Of a stretch of DNA of 64,000 bases, positions 23,001 to 31,495 are shown piece after piece. The position numbers and the translations under genes were made by a program. The DNA is from Thioalkalivibrio sp. ALMg11 (GTDB taxonomy: Bacteria > Pseudomonadota > Gammaproteobacteria > Ectothiorhodospirales > Ectothiorhodospiraceae). The stretch is from the NCBI RefSeq assembly GCF_000377905.1, contig NZ_KB898871.1, positions 464,229 through 528,228 of the forward strand. The letters run 5' to 3'. A model generated the notes under the pieces. The model searched no databases. It had not been told where the DNA came from and was given only the letters and a program-made list of their open reading frames with translations. The stretch's first letter is position 1. Every line of letters begins with the position of its first letter.

Positions 23001-24340
23001 GCCCCTGGCTCCCTGGATCGGTGGGTGCTTCGGCTGCGGGCCTTCTCCAATCGCTGCACCAGTTCGTTGTTCGCGTCGGGCTCGACCGTGACCACCTGCG
23101 CCTCGGCCTGCTGGACGCTCGCCTGGTCGATCCGTCGTTCGCGCTCCGCCTGCTCGGCCTTGCGCCGGCGTCGTTCGGCCGCGTCCACGGCGTAGCTCGG
23201 CAGGAAATCGCCGCTGCGCGCCCGCTTGGCGACGGCACTCAGGTAGCGCAAGGGGTTGCGGATCGGATCCGTTTGAGCGCGATCCCGGATGGCACCGGCG
23301 ACCTCGTCCAGGACCTGCTGGGCCTGGTCGGCGGGCAATCCCTGCAGACACCGATCAGCCAGCTTGCGGTGATCGGCGCCGAAGCTCTCGGGATAGTGCA
23401 GCGCGTCGGCCGACTCCTCACTGCCGCGCGCGCCCGGTTGTTCCAATACCTCAGAGGTAGGTTTTGTATCAGAGGTAGGTTTTGTAGTAGTAGGTTTATA
23501 TAAACCACTACTACCCCCGCGCGCGCGAGCCGAGTTAAGATTCTTTACTTGGTACGAAGTTTCTGTTTTTGAAGGAGTTTCTACGGGATGGTCCACCGAG
23601 TTAAGATTCTTTACTCGGTGATCGGCGACCGAGTTAAGATTCTTTACTTGGCGCTCACCCGAGTTAGCCTCGTTAACTTGGCCGCTTCCGGCGAGACCCC
23701 AAGGGCTCGCGGCGGCCCGCACGGCCGGGTCGGGGTTATGGGTGGCGAGGCGGCGCTCAAAGCGACCGCCGGTGTCCACGGGATCCGTGAGGTCGCGGTC
23801 GGCATCGAGGCGCTGATGGATCGTGGACAGCACCTGCTGCGCAGTCTCGCGCACCCGTCGATGGCCGTGATCGGTCAGGCTCTCCAGATAGGTGATGTAC
23901 TCCGGATCGAGGTACATCGCCTCGGTGACCGATACCGCCTCGTCGTGGATCGCGTAGACGCTCCCCCGGTATCGGCCCTGACCGTCACGGACGCGATCGC
24001 ACAGCGAGATCCAACGCGTGATGCGCAGCATGGCGATCGCGGCGGCGATGGTGGGCCGGGACCCAAGCCCCGCGCGGCCGAACTCGTCATACGACGGGAA
24101 TCCGGCGGGGGCCTTGGGATCGGAGTTCGCCTGGATCACCATCCAGGCGAGCTTGTCGGTAGGCCCCAGCTCGTCCGCGAATAGCAGCGCCCGGGGGTGG
24201 GAGTCATGCCAAGTGCCGAAATACAGGACCGCGCCTTCCTCGTCGCCGCCGGGGTCCGGCGGTCGATCCCGTAGCTGGCGCGCGGCGTCCTCCAGGTACG
24301 CCTTGAGCCCTCGGATGCGGGGTGTGATCTCCTCAGTCAT
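22997..24340 (-). CDS. STY4528-type ICE replication protein
   Basis: 447 residues. N-terminal part (residues 35–180) with GAVLYFGTWHDSHPRALLF, MVIQANSDPKAPAGFPSYDE and RPTIAAAIAMLRITRWISL resembles a winged-helix replication-initiator domain; C-terminal part has ADRCLQGLPADQAQQVLDE, NPLRYLSAVAKRARSGDF and a basic coiled-coil tail. Matches the STY4528 family of pathogenicity-island replication proteins. The middle (about residues 220–310) is a low-complexity linker with repeated VKNLNS and KPTS units that reflect DNA repeats in the gene. Confidence 0.8.
   Translation of the reverse strand: MTEEITPRIRGLKAYLEDAARQLRDRPPDPGGDEEGAVLYFGTWHDSHPRALLFADELGPTDKLAWMVIQANSDPKAPAGFPSYDEFGRAGLGSRPTIAAAIAMLRITRWISLCDRVRDGQGRYRGSVYAIHDEAVSVTEAMYLDPEYITYLESLTDHGHRRVRETAQQVLSTIHQRLDADRDLTDPVDTGGRFERRLATHNPDPAVRAAASPWGLAGSGQVNEANSGERQVKNLNSVADHRVKNLNSVDHPVETPSKTETSYQVKNLNSARARGGSSGLYKPTTTKPTSDTKPTSEVLEQPGARGSEESADALHYPESFGADHRKLADRCLQGLPADQAQQVLDEVAGAIRDRAQTDPIRNPLRYLSAVAKRARSGDFLPSYAVDAAERRRRKAEQAERERRIDQASVQQAEAQVVTVEPDANNELVQRLEKARSRSTHRSREPGA
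23451..23681. repeat. Iterons and AT-rich palindrome inside the replication gene (candidate oriV)
   Basis: Two adjacent exact 18-bp repeats (TCAGAGGTAGGTTTTGTA at 23451–23468 and 23469–23486) run into a near-perfect AT-centred palindrome (23484–23514, core GGTTTATATAAACC). Then come three 23-bp repeats CCGAGTTAAGATTCTTTACT… at 23530, 23596 and 23629 and a diverged fourth at 23659. The plan, iterons next to an AT-rich dyad, is that of a replication origin. Confidence 0.6.
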
Positions 24341-24975
24341 GACGAGCCCCCGGCGGAATAGAGGTGGGTCCCGAACTGGTGATGCACCAGGTCGACCACG
24401 GGCCGCGCCGTCTTGGCGGGATACGTTGGGGCCCGATCAGTGAGCGTGTGCTGACACTCCGCGACGAGCCGGTAGACCGCAGAGGCCGAGGCCCCCGTGC
24501 TGCGCGCGACGTGGAGATAGCGATCCGGATCGGGTAGGTCCTTCGGGGCGGCCCGCCATGCGTCCCACATCGCCTGAGCCTGTTCGGACGTGGGTGATCG
24601 CGGCCGACCGGGCTGCGAGGGCAGTCCGAGCACTCGCCGACGTCGGGCCACATCCGTCGTGGTCATGCCAAATAGCGCCTCCATCATCCGGGCGTCTGCC
24701 TGGTGCCTAAGCAGCTCGTCCTGGACCTGCCGCGACTGGACCTCGTCCCGCGCGCGTTCGAGGAGCTGATCGAACCGATCAGCGTCGATCTGGAGGTCGA
24801 TGAACAGATGCCCGAGTCGCGAGATTTCGACCAGCTCGTCGAAGGTCATGTCGGCGAGGGTCGAGGCTTGGTCGGGTGTGAGGCCCAATACGCTGAGGGC
24901 GTTCATGTCGGCGTCCTGCAGCCGGGACATGGCGTAGCGCAGGACATGGAGGGTGAGATCCGTTGTGCTGCTCAT
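24337..24975 (-). CDS. DUF2857 family ICE protein
   Basis: 212 residues: N-terminal helical region (LHVLRYAMSRLQDADMNAL… LGLTPDQASTLADMTFDEL) and MMEALFGMTTTDVARRRRVLGL, typical of DUF2857, then a helix-turn-helix-like C-terminal half (YLHVARSTGASASAVYRLV). Overlaps the replication gene by 4 bases. In related islands it sits between parB and the STY4528 gene, as here. A DNA-binding, FlhC-like regulatory role has been suspected for the family; I see only the HTH-like pattern. Confidence 0.8.
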   Translation of the reverse strand: MSSTTDLTLHVLRYAMSRLQDADMNALSVLGLTPDQASTLADMTFDELVEISRLGHLFIDLQIDADRFDQLLERARDEVQSRQVQDELLRHQADARMMEALFGMTTTDVARRRRVLGLPSQPGRPRSPTSEQAQAMWDAWRAAPKDLPDPDRYLHVARSTGASASAVYRLVAECQHTLTDRAPTYPAKTARPVVDLVHHQFGTHLYSAGGSS

Positions 24976-24978
24976 GGC

Positions 24979-26553
24979 TCAGCCCTCCCACGGATCGAGA
25001 CCGTCCGCGTCCGCCTGGTGCTGCAGGTCCCGGCAGGCCTGGACGAGGGCGACGAAGTCGGCGAAATCGCGCTCGCGTAGGCACGAACTGACCATCCAGC
25101 CCAGCCCGCGCCAGGGTGGCTCGGCGATGTGCCGCGCGATGACCTCCTCCTCGTCGCCTCGGTGAATGGCTGAGGCCAGGCGATGGGTGGGGCATGTCTG
25201 CAGGACGCGGTCCGGGTGGAGGCCGATCTGCGACCAGCTGACCAGTAGCCACCAGGTCCAGTGCCGATAGTCGTTCTCCACCGCGTTCATCCGGGCCTCC
25301 GCCTCCTCGGCCGTCTCGCCCGGCAGGTCGAGGACGTAGCCATAGCCGATGTCTACGGGCTGGATCTGATCGGCGTAGTGGTAGCGAGCGGCGATCTGCT
25401 CGGCCAACGTGCAGATCCGACGCCTCAGATCCGCCACGGTTGGCGCGGCTGCGGGCGTGGGCGCGGGCTCAGTCGGTGCCGCGGCCGGTGGGCTGGAAGG
25501 AGGTGGGTCACCCGCACCGGCCCCATCACCGATCACTGGATCCGTTGCGGCCCCGGAACGTCCGGGGGACGCTCCGGGTGTCCCGGTAGGTGAGGCATCG
25601 TGGACGGGCGGTGTCTGTTGGACCATTGCGCCGGGATCGGCGTCCGAGGGCATGTCGGCTGGGTCCGTCGTCCCCTCGGGGTCCTGCGTCGGCGGCGTAT
25701 CGAGTTCCATGCGCACGGTGCGCAGATCGAGGGACAGTTCTTCGGCCAGACGCCGCTCCAGTTCCTGCCGCGCGGCACCGGGGTCCCAATCGGGCGCATC
25801 GGTGGCGGTGAGGGCCTCCTCAAACACCATGTCCACCGCATCCTGGGTGTGCCCATGGGACTCGCCTACGGCATGGGCCGACCTATGGAGATCACGGAGC
25901 TTCTCGATGGCCTGTCCACCCAGGCCGCCATGGAGCGCCTGGGGGATGGACGGCAGTAGAGTCTTTGCTGCGTATTCAAATCGACGCAGTAGTTTCAGGG
26001 AGGCGGTGTAACCAATGTCCTGCAGTTGCCGTTGCAACTCCTTTCGGCTCAGACTCTCGCCGGCCTGCGCCTCGAACATTTCGCGCAGTCGATCGACCGC
26101 GAGGGCGCGATCGATCAGCGTCATCGTGCCGCGCATTTCGTTCTCGATCAGGTGTGCACCCAACACATCCTGGTCCGAGGTCCAGGGATGGAACAGCACA
26201 TGGACCTTGCGGTACGCCTCGTCGCCGGTCTCTTCGTACAGCTCCTGCAGGATCTGCAGCCGCGTGTTCCCGCCGGCGCGCACCATATAGAGGTCGTCGT
26301 CCGGGCGACGCGTGACTTCAATGGCATTGTTCAACCGCTTCTGCGCCCGGATGGATGCCTTGATCTCGTCGTACTGCGGGTTGCGCTGCCGCCGGGGGTT
26401 TCCGTCATACGGCCGGATCCGGTCGATCTCCAACACCATCTGTGTGACGGTCAGAGGGTCGCCTGGCGGCAGATCCTGCGCCGCCGAATCGCCGAAATGG
26501 CCGACGGTCAGGCGGCTGCGCAACTCCTCGGAACTCAGCTGTTTCTTACCCAT
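24979..26553 (-). CDS. parB: ParB family partition protein, PFGI-1 class (TIGR03764)
   Basis: 524 residues. ParB/Srx domain at about 35–130 (IDRIRPYDGNPRRQRNPQYDEIKASIRAQ in pieces; VRAGGNTRLQILQELY carries the GNTR variant of the NTP-binding GxRR motif). Helical DNA-binding part at 135–280 (LSRKELQRQLQDIGYTASLK). A long Pro/Ala-rich linker (about 285–365) leads to a C-terminal domain. Acts with ParA to keep the excised element. Its start overlaps parA by 8 bases. Confidence 0.9.
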   Translation of the reverse strand: MGKKQLSSEELRSRLTVGHFGDSAAQDLPPGDPLTVTQMVLEIDRIRPYDGNPRRQRNPQYDEIKASIRAQKRLNNAIEVTRRPDDDLYMVRAGGNTRLQILQELYEETGDEAYRKVHVLFHPWTSDQDVLGAHLIENEMRGTMTLIDRALAVDRLREMFEAQAGESLSRKELQRQLQDIGYTASLKLLRRFEYAAKTLLPSIPQALHGGLGGQAIEKLRDLHRSAHAVGESHGHTQDAVDMVFEEALTATDAPDWDPGAARQELERRLAEELSLDLRTVRMELDTPPTQDPEGTTDPADMPSDADPGAMVQQTPPVHDASPTGTPGASPGRSGAATDPVIGDGAGAGDPPPSSPPAAAPTEPAPTPAAAPTVADLRRRICTLAEQIAARYHYADQIQPVDIGYGYVLDLPGETAEEAEARMNAVENDYRHWTWWLLVSWSQIGLHPDRVLQTCPTHRLASAIHRGDEEEVIARHIAEPPWRGLGWMVSSCLRERDFADFVALVQACRDLQHQADADGLDPWEG

Positions 26554-27391
26554 GTTGTGCCCCTCCCCGGATCAGGTGAGGCAACAGCTCCTCGGTGAGG
26601 CGGCGCATGGTCTCGGCACCGGACAGGGTGGGCCCTTGTCGGTGGGGCTCCCATCGATGGACGGGCACCTGCTGGGTGGCCGCCTCTCGGTAGGCCACGG
26701 CGGAGGGGATGAACGTATCGAGGATGGTGATCTGGCCTCGGCTTTCGCCGCAGGCCTCGCGCCGGAGTTCGTCCGCGATCGCGCGGCCGTCTCCGGTTCG
26801 GTCTACCCGATAGAGGAGGCCGCGAAGTGGACCGACCGGTGCGCCCATGGCCGCCATCGGTCGCAGCCGATCAAGCATCGACACGGTCCCGCGCGCGAAC
26901 TCGCGGGCGGAGAGGATTTCCGGGGGAATAGGGGAGAGCAGGAAGTCTGCCGCCAGGACGGCGGCATCCTGCAGGGGGCCGACAGCCCCCTGGGTATCCA
27001 GCAGGACGACGTCATAGAGGTCGTCGTAATCCGCGAGGATGTGTTTGAGTCGCACGCGGCCGTCCGGCGTGTGCAGGATCCATTGCTGCAGCCGACCCTG
27101 GGGGTCGTTGGACAGCACAATGTCGAGGGCCCCGTCGTGCTCGCCGTCGAGCGGGATGTCGATCGGAGTGATCGTGCCGTCGGTGTCGCCGTTGGTAATG
27201 AGTTCCGTGAGCCCCCCGGCGGCGATCAGGGCCGGGTCCACCGGAAAGTAACTGGAAAGGGTGGGCTGGATGTCGGCGTCGATCAGCAGGACCTTGTAGC
27301 CGAGGTCCGCGAGGTAGGCGCCGAGATTGGCCGTGACGGTGGTCTTGCCCACACCGCCCTTGGTTGAGGTGGTCGTGATTCGGACTGTCAT
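26546..27391 (-). CDS. parA: ParA family partition ATPase
   Basis: 281 residues. Deviant Walker A STKGGVGKTTVTANLG at 10–25, Walker A' VVLLDTQGAVGPL near 127, and DADIQPTLS in the switch region. Standard ICE ParA length. It is the outermost ICE gene, about 80 bases from the attachment site, as in ICEclc-type elements. Likely transcribed from a promoter in the short stretch between att and its ATG. Confidence 0.95.
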   Translation of the reverse strand: MTVRITTTSTKGGVGKTTVTANLGAYLADLGYKVLLIDADIQPTLSSYFPVDPALIAAGGLTELITNGDTDGTITPIDIPLDGEHDGALDIVLSNDPQGRLQQWILHTPDGRVRLKHILADYDDLYDVVLLDTQGAVGPLQDAAVLAADFLLSPIPPEILSAREFARGTVSMLDRLRPMAAMGAPVGPLRGLLYRVDRTGDGRAIADELRREACGESRGQITILDTFIPSAVAYREAATQQVPVHRWEPHRQGPTLSGAETMRRLTEELLPHLIRGGAQHG

Positions 27392-27407
27392 AATGGAGCC
27401 CCTTGGT

Positions 27408-27425
27408 ACTGGTGTGTTTACCAGT
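27408..27425 (-). promoter_or_regulatory. Inverted repeat upstream of parA
   Basis: ACTGGT and ACCAGT separated by 6 bases, 17 bases before the parA start. A likely operator for autoregulation or a leader hairpin. Confidence 0.4.
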
Positions 27426-27474
27426 CCTCACGGGTCACCTGACGTAACGCCCTCTACATTGTTTGGTCACCGGC

Positions 27475-27524
27475 ACCGATTCGTAATCGATAGGTCGGAG
27501 GTTCGACTCCTCTCGCCGGCACCA
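27475..27524 (+). tRNA. 3' half of tRNA-Thr(CGU), ICE attachment site
   Basis: CGATTCGTAATCG (anticodon arm with CGT), AGGTC variable loop, T-arm GGAGGTTCGACTCCT and acceptor CGCCGGCACCA (27514–27524) fit a tRNA-Thr. The 5' half (acceptor, D-arm) does not form, so this is a fragment, as left by integration into a tRNA 3' end. Confidence 0.85.
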
Positions 27525-27552
27525 TCTTTTCTGTGGCTTTTCCCGCGTCCGC

Positions 27553-28848
27553 TCAGCTCCGGTTGCCGCTGCGCTGCGGGCGGCTGCCTCCGGGGCGGCC
27601 GCCTCCGCCGGAACGCGGGCCACCGCGGCGATCGTCGCGCGGCTTGCGCGGGCGTGGCTTTGGCTTGACCGCATCCTGGAACAGTCGCGCCGGGTCCACG
27701 CTCGCGGTGGGGATGCGCTCACCCAGATAGCTCTCGATATCCGGCAGGTAGAAGGCCGAGTCCTCGCAGCCGAAGCTGATCGCATCGCCTTCGGCGCCGG
27801 CGCGGGCGGTGCGCCCGATACGGTGCACGTAGTCCTCGCCGGATTGCGGCAGGTCGAAGTTGAAGACATGGGTGACCGCCGGGATGTGCAGTCCGCGGGC
27901 GGCCACGTCAGTCGCGACCAGGTAGGTGTATTCGCCGGCGGCGAAGTGTTCCAGCAGCTGCGAGCGCTTGTTCTGCGGCACGTCGCCGGACAGAAGCGCG
28001 GCCTTCTGGTCGTTCACGTTCAGCCAGTCGCAGACCTTCTCGGCACCGTGCTTGGTGTTCACGAACACGATCGCGCGCTCCGGCTTAAGGTCGCGTGCGA
28101 GTCCCAGAAGCAAAGGGATCTTTTCGTCGTTGGCCGGGTAGTAGATCACCTGGCGCACGCGCTCGGCGGTCAGGGTCTCGGCCTCGACCTGGACCTTTTC
28201 CGGATTGTTCATGTGCTCGTAGGCCAGCTCCATCACGCGGAAGGACAGCGTGGCCGAGAACAGCATGGACAGGCGTTCGCTGGCCGGCGCGCAGCCGCGC
28301 ATCAGAAAGCGCACATCCTTGATGAAGCCGAGATCGAACATGCGATCCGCCTCGTCCAGTACCACCACCTCGGTCTGCTTGAGGCCGAAAACCTTCTGTT
28401 TGTAGTAGTCGATGATGCGCCCCGGCGTGCCGATCAGGATGTCGGCCCCGGCCTCCAGCTGCTCGCGCTGGCTGTCGTAGCCGGTGCCGCCGTAGGCCAA
28501 CGCGAGCTTCAGCCCGGTTTCCGCACCCAGTGATTCGGCATCCTTGTGGATCTGGATCGCCAGCTCGCGGGTCGGGGCCAGGATCAGGGCGCGCACGTCC
28601 GTGGGCTGTCGGTTGGGTGACGGCTGCTGGCGCAGCAGGCGGTTGAAGGTCGCGATCAGGAAGGCCGCGGTCTTGCCGGTCCCGGTCTGTGCCTGGCCAG
28701 CGACGTCGTGGCCGGCCAGCGCGATCGGCAGGGTCTGCGCCTGGATCGGGGTGCAGGTTTCGAAACCGGTTGCACGAATGCCCGCCCGGACGGATTCGGG
28801 TAGATCGAGTTGGTCGAAGCGGGGTGTGTCCTGCACGGTTTCGGTCAT
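27553..28848 (-). CDS. rhlB: DEAD-box ATP-dependent RNA helicase RhlB
   Basis: 431 residues. Q motif region [10 protein letters not shown], Walker [34 protein letters not shown] in [17 protein letters not shown] in MLFSATLS, then [25 protein letters not shown] and [16 protein letters not shown]. The C-terminus is a long Arg/Gly/Pro-rich RNA-binding tail. Divergent from trxA–rho, the typical gammaproteobacterial location of rhlB, which supports RhlB over RhlE. It unwinds RNA, often with RNase E. Confidence 0.9.
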   Translation of the reverse strand: MTETVQDTPRFDQLDLPESVRAGIRATGFETCTPIQAQTLPIALAGHDVAGQAQTGTGKTAAFLIATFNRLLRQQPSPNRQPTDVRALILAPTRELAIQIHKDAESLGAETGLKLALAYGGTGYDSQREQLEAGADILIGTPGRIIDYYKQKVFGLKQTEVVVLDEADRMFDLGFIKDVRFLMRGCAPASERLSMLFSATLSFRVMELAYEHMNNPEKVQVEAETLTAERVRQVIYYPANDEKIPLLLGLARDLKPERAIVFVNTKHGAEKVCDWLNVNDQKAALLSGDVPQNKRSQLLEHFAAGEYTYLVATDVAARGLHIPAVTHVFNFDLPQSGEDYVHRIGRTARAGAEGDAISFGCEDSAFYLPDIESYLGERIPTASVDPARLFQDAVKPKPRPRKPRDDRRGGPRSGGGGRPGGSRPQRSGNRS

Positions 28849-28963
28849 GGGGTTCCTCGGTTCCTGCGTATTACTTGAACTGTCCGGCGTTGATGGTCGA
28901 TAGTAAGGGCCGTGCAGCCGGCGGTGCGGGCTGCTCCCCCAACCCAAGTCATGAGGGCTCGGA

Positions 28964-29290
28964 GTGAGCGACAAAATTGTGTACACATCGGACGCCGGTT
29001 TCGACGAGGACGTCCTGAAGGCGGATCAGCCGGTCCTGGTGGACTACTGGGCCGAGTGGTGCGGGCCCTGCAAGATGATCGCCCCCATTCTGGACGAAAT
29101 CGCCGAAGAATACGCCGGCAAGGTCAAGGTCGCCAAGCTGAACATCGACGAGAACCCGTCCACGCCGCCGAAATACGGCATCCGCGGGATCCCGACGCTT
29201 ATGCTGTTCAAGAACGGCGATGTCGAGGCCACCAAGGTCGGCGCCCTGTCCAAGTCGCAGCTGACTGCGTTCCTGGATCAGCACCTTTGA
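28964..29290 (+). CDS. trxA: Thioredoxin
   Basis: 108 residues from a GTG start after CTCGGA. Catalytic WCGPC at residues 32–36 in [16 protein letters not shown], the conserved cis-Pro loop [14 protein letters not shown], and KLNIDENP. Full-length classical thioredoxin that reduces protein disulfides in the cytoplasm. Upstream of rho as in enterics. Confidence 0.97.
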   Translation: MSDKIVYTSDAGFDEDVLKADQPVLVDYWAEWCGPCKMIAPILDEIAEEYAGKVKVAKLNIDENPSTPPKYGIRGIPTLMLFKNGDVEATKVGALSKSQLTAFLDQHL

Positions 29291-29296
29291 TGCTTG

Positions 29297-29320
29297 GGCC
29301 TGGCGGTTAACCGCCAGGCC
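29297..29320 (+). terminator. Perfect 24-bp palindrome after trxA
   Basis: GGCCTGGCGGTT immediately mirrored by AACCGCCAGGCC, 6 bases after the trxA stop; no T-run follows, so at most a weak terminator or RNA-stability hairpin. Confidence 0.5.
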
Positions 29321-29479
29321 TCGCAGGCGTCCGGTTTCTCCGGGGTTGCCCCGCGCCGCCGCCTCGCTTACCATCGAACCAGTTCGAGTGGCCGCCAGGC
29401 CATTCCCTGCCTCCTTCCAGTCAATCCGAGTGACCACCCCCGGTCGCCGATCATCCACGTTGAACACAGCATCCCACGC

Positions 29480-30739
29480 ATGAATCTGACCGAATTGAAG
29501 CGGATGTCCGCTGCCGATCTCGTGGCCTTTGCCGAAGAACAAGGCATCGAGAACATGTCCCGTGCCCGCAAGCAGGAGATCATCTTCGCCCTGCTCAAGG
29601 CTCACGCGAAGAGTGGCGAAGCCATCTTTGGCGACGGTGTCCTCGAGATCCTCTCCGACGGCTTTGGCTTTCTCCGCAGTGCCGACAGCTCCTATCAGGC
29701 CGGGCCGGATGACGTCTATGTCTCGCCCAGCCAGATCCGACGCTTCGGGCTGCGCACCGGCGATACCATCTCCGGCAAGATCCGCCCGCCCAAGGACAAC
29801 GAGCGTTACTTCGCGCTGTTGAAGGTCTCGGAGATCAACTTCGAGCCGCCGGAGAACGCCAAGCACAAGGTGCTGTTCGAGAACCTCACCCCGCTGCATG
29901 CCAACAAGCGCATGCGCATGGAGCGCGGCAATGGCTCCACCGAGGACATCACCGCGCGGATCATCGACATCGTATCGCCGTTCGGCAAGGGCCAGCGCGG
30001 CCTGATCGTCTCCCCGCCCAAGGCGGGCAAGACGCTGATGCTGCAGAACATCGCCCAGAGCATCGCCGGCAACTACCCCGAGTGCTATTTGATCGTCCTG
30101 CTGATCGACGAGCGCCCGGAAGAGGTCACCGAGATGGACCGCATGGTCCAGGGCGAGGTCGTCTCCTCCACCTTCGACGAGCCGGCCCAGCGCCACGTGC
30201 AGGTCGCCGAGATGGTGATCGAGAAGGCCAAGCGGCTGGTCGAGCACAAGCGCGACGTGGTGATCCTGCTGGATTCCATCACCCGCCTGGCGCGTGCCTA
30301 CAACACCGTCTCGCCCAGCTCCGGCAAGGTGCTCACCGGTGGTGTGGATGCCAACGCCCTGCACCGCCCGAAGCGCTTCTTCGGTGCCGCGCGCAACGTG
30401 GAAGAGGGCGGCAGCCTGACCATTATCGCCACCGCGCTGGTCGAGACCGGGTCGAAGATGGACGAGGTGATCTACGAGGAGTTCAAGGGCACCGGCAACA
30501 TGGAGCTCCAGCTGGAGCGGCGCATCGCGGAGAAGCGCATCTACCCGGCGATCAACGTGAACCGTTCCGGTACCCGCCGCGAGGAGCTGCTGACCGCACC
30601 CGACGAGCTGCAAAAGCTCTGGATCCTGCGCAAGTTCCTGCACGGCATGGACGACATCGAGGCCATGGAATTCCTGCTCGGCCGCATGCAGTCGTCCAAG
30701 ACCAATTCCGAGTTCTTCGACCAGATGAAGCGCAGCTGA
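29480..30739 (+). CDS. rho: Transcription termination factor Rho
   Basis: 419 residues. N-terminal helix-extended region ([20 protein letters not shown]), cold-shock RNA-binding domain with [19 protein letters not shown] and [13 protein letters not shown], Walker [12 protein letters not shown] at about 175, Walker [18 protein letters not shown], the R-loop [19 protein letters not shown] (cut after 19) and the C-terminal [13 protein letters not shown]. Full family length; hexameric RNA-dependent ATPase. Confidence 0.98.
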   Translation: MNLTELKRMSAADLVAFAEEQGIENMSRARKQEIIFALLKAHAKSGEAIFGDGVLEILSDGFGFLRSADSSYQAGPDDVYVSPSQIRRFGLRTGDTISGKIRPPKDNERYFALLKVSEINFEPPENAKHKVLFENLTPLHANKRMRMERGNGSTEDITARIIDIVSPFGKGQRGLIVSPPKAGKTLMLQNIAQSIAGNYPECYLIVLLIDERPEEVTEMDRMVQGEVVSSTFDEPAQRHVQVAEMVIEKAKRLVEHKRDVVILLDSITRLARAYNTVSPSSGKVLTGGVDANALHRPKRFFGAARNVEEGGSLTIIATALVETGSKMDEVIYEEFKGTGNMELQLERRIAEKRIYPAINVNRSGTRREELLTAPDELQKLWILRKFLHGMDDIEAMEFLLGRMQSSKTNSEFFDQMKRS

Positions 30740-30788
30740 CCTGGCTCCTGCCCGCCTGACGCTCCGTGCCCGGTTTGTTGGGTTTGTG

Positions 30789-30820
30789 CACCACAGAGGG
30801 CACGGAGAACGCAGAGAAGG
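30789..30820 (+). repeat. Dispersed repeat, copy 1
   Basis: CACCACAGAGGGCACGGAGA followed by ACGCAGAGAAGG; inverted partner at 30971–31003. This repeat type is scattered through many proteobacterial genomes. Confidence 0.55.
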
Positions 30821-30970
30821 ACAATCCTGGTCCAGCGGGATTGCAGGGCTGTTGATTCGCAGGGGATGGCAAGTTGCCTGAAGCCCGGTTACGGGCGTAC
30901 CCGCAAAGGGTCTACGCCTTCTGCGTTGTGCATGATCCAGCGGTGTCTACTGCCCCCGAAAATCCCTGCA

Positions 30971-31003
30971 CCTTTCTCCGTGTCCTCTGTGCACTCTGTG
31001 GTG
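30971..31003 (-). repeat. Dispersed repeat, copy 2 (inverted)
   Basis: Reads CACCACAGAGTGCACAGAGG on the minus strand, closely matching copy 1 with a small insertion. Confidence 0.55.
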
Positions 31004-31052
31004 CGGTGATACGACGAGCCACCTCACCCGTCGTAGCCAGCCCGGATGGCGT

Positions 31053-31301
31053 TCAGCCCGACACCGGCTCGAAGCTGATCAGCCGGTCCAGGCGCCACCA
31101 TTGCCGCCGGCCCTCGGCGTCACGCAGGATCAGGTATTCCGCGCTGCGTCGGGTGCGCAGGTCCAGCGGCCGCACGATCGCGATCCGGTCCATCTCCCCG
31201 CGGCACCAGTGCGTGCGCAGGGACTGACCGCGCAGGATCGCCAGCTCCAGCTCGGAATAGCGCTCGCAGTCGATCGGGGTATACGGTGGCGCTGCGCTCA
31301 C
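31053..31301 (-). CDS. rof: Rho-binding antiterminator (Rof family)
   Basis: 82 residues from GTG 31301, overlapping the CPXCG gene stop (GTGA). Pattern YTPIDCERYSELELAILRGQ, LDLRTRRSAEYLILRDAEG and WWRLDRLISFEPV fits Rof/YaeO, small Sm-like proteins that bind Rho and block RNA loading. Its location close to rho, on the opposite strand, fits a Rho-modulating role. Confidence 0.8.
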   Translation of the reverse strand: MSAAPPYTPIDCERYSELELAILRGQSLRTHWCRGEMDRIAIVRPLDLRTRRSAEYLILRDAEGRRQWWRLDRLISFEPVSG

Positions 31302-31495
31302 TCGCCCTCCCGCTGGGCGGCGACGCGCGGAATCTCCTCGTCGCCGGCATCCTCGCGGCGGAACACGATGGGGGAGCAGCACACCGCGCAGTCCTCGACC
31401 CACTCGCGGTCATTGCTGACCATGTCCACCGTGATCTCGCCGGGCTCGCCGCACCAGGGGCAGGTAAAATCGACAAACTCGACGGGACGCATCAT
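31298..31495 (-). CDS. CPXCG motif cysteine-rich protein
   Basis: 65 residues with FTCPWCGEPGE and EDCAVCCSPI: a CPxCG knuckle and a second CxxC, a small zinc-ribbon of the Cys_rich_CPXCG family. Start is one of two adjacent ATGs (31495 or 31492). Lies between hemW and rof with overlapping ends. Function of the family unknown. Confidence 0.85.
   Translation of the reverse strand: MMRPVEFVDFTCPWCGEPGEITVDMVSNDREWVEDCAVCCSPIVFRREDAGDEEIPRVAAQREGE

Larger units (their letters stand above)
1..27524. mobile_element. ICE of the PFGI-1/ICEclc class (right-hand portion)
   Basis: The segment carries a contiguous set of families known from GI-type (MPF-G) integrative conjugative elements: parA, parB (TIGR03764), DUF2857, a STY4528-type gene, a PFL_4669-type gene, topoisomerase III, DUF3577, pilL2, TIGR03759, a lytic transglycosylase, TIGR03765, traD and the TIGR03745–03758 group. 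It ends at a 3' tRNA-Thr fragment, after which core genes (rhlB, trxA, rho) begin. The element continues beyond position 1; no integrase, relaxase or TraC ATPase is seen here. Gene families and order are what I see; integration at tRNA-Thr is inferred from the fragment. Confidence 0.9.
30740..31052. other. Intergenic region with inverted repeat pair
   Basis: No gene. Holds two inverted copies of a dispersed repeat: CACCACAGAGGGCACGGAGA… (30789–30820) and its reverse complement form ending …CTCTGTGGTG (30971–31003). Confidence 0.6.

Noticed and set aside
27449..27524. Complete tRNA-Thr gene
   Set aside because: The 5' half does not form the acceptor partner GCCGGCG or a D-arm; only the part from the anticodon arm to CCA folds.
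30874..31227. Plus-strand frame of 117 residues after rho
   Set aside because: Runs through the dispersed inverted repeat and antisense to rof; composition is that of repeat DNA.
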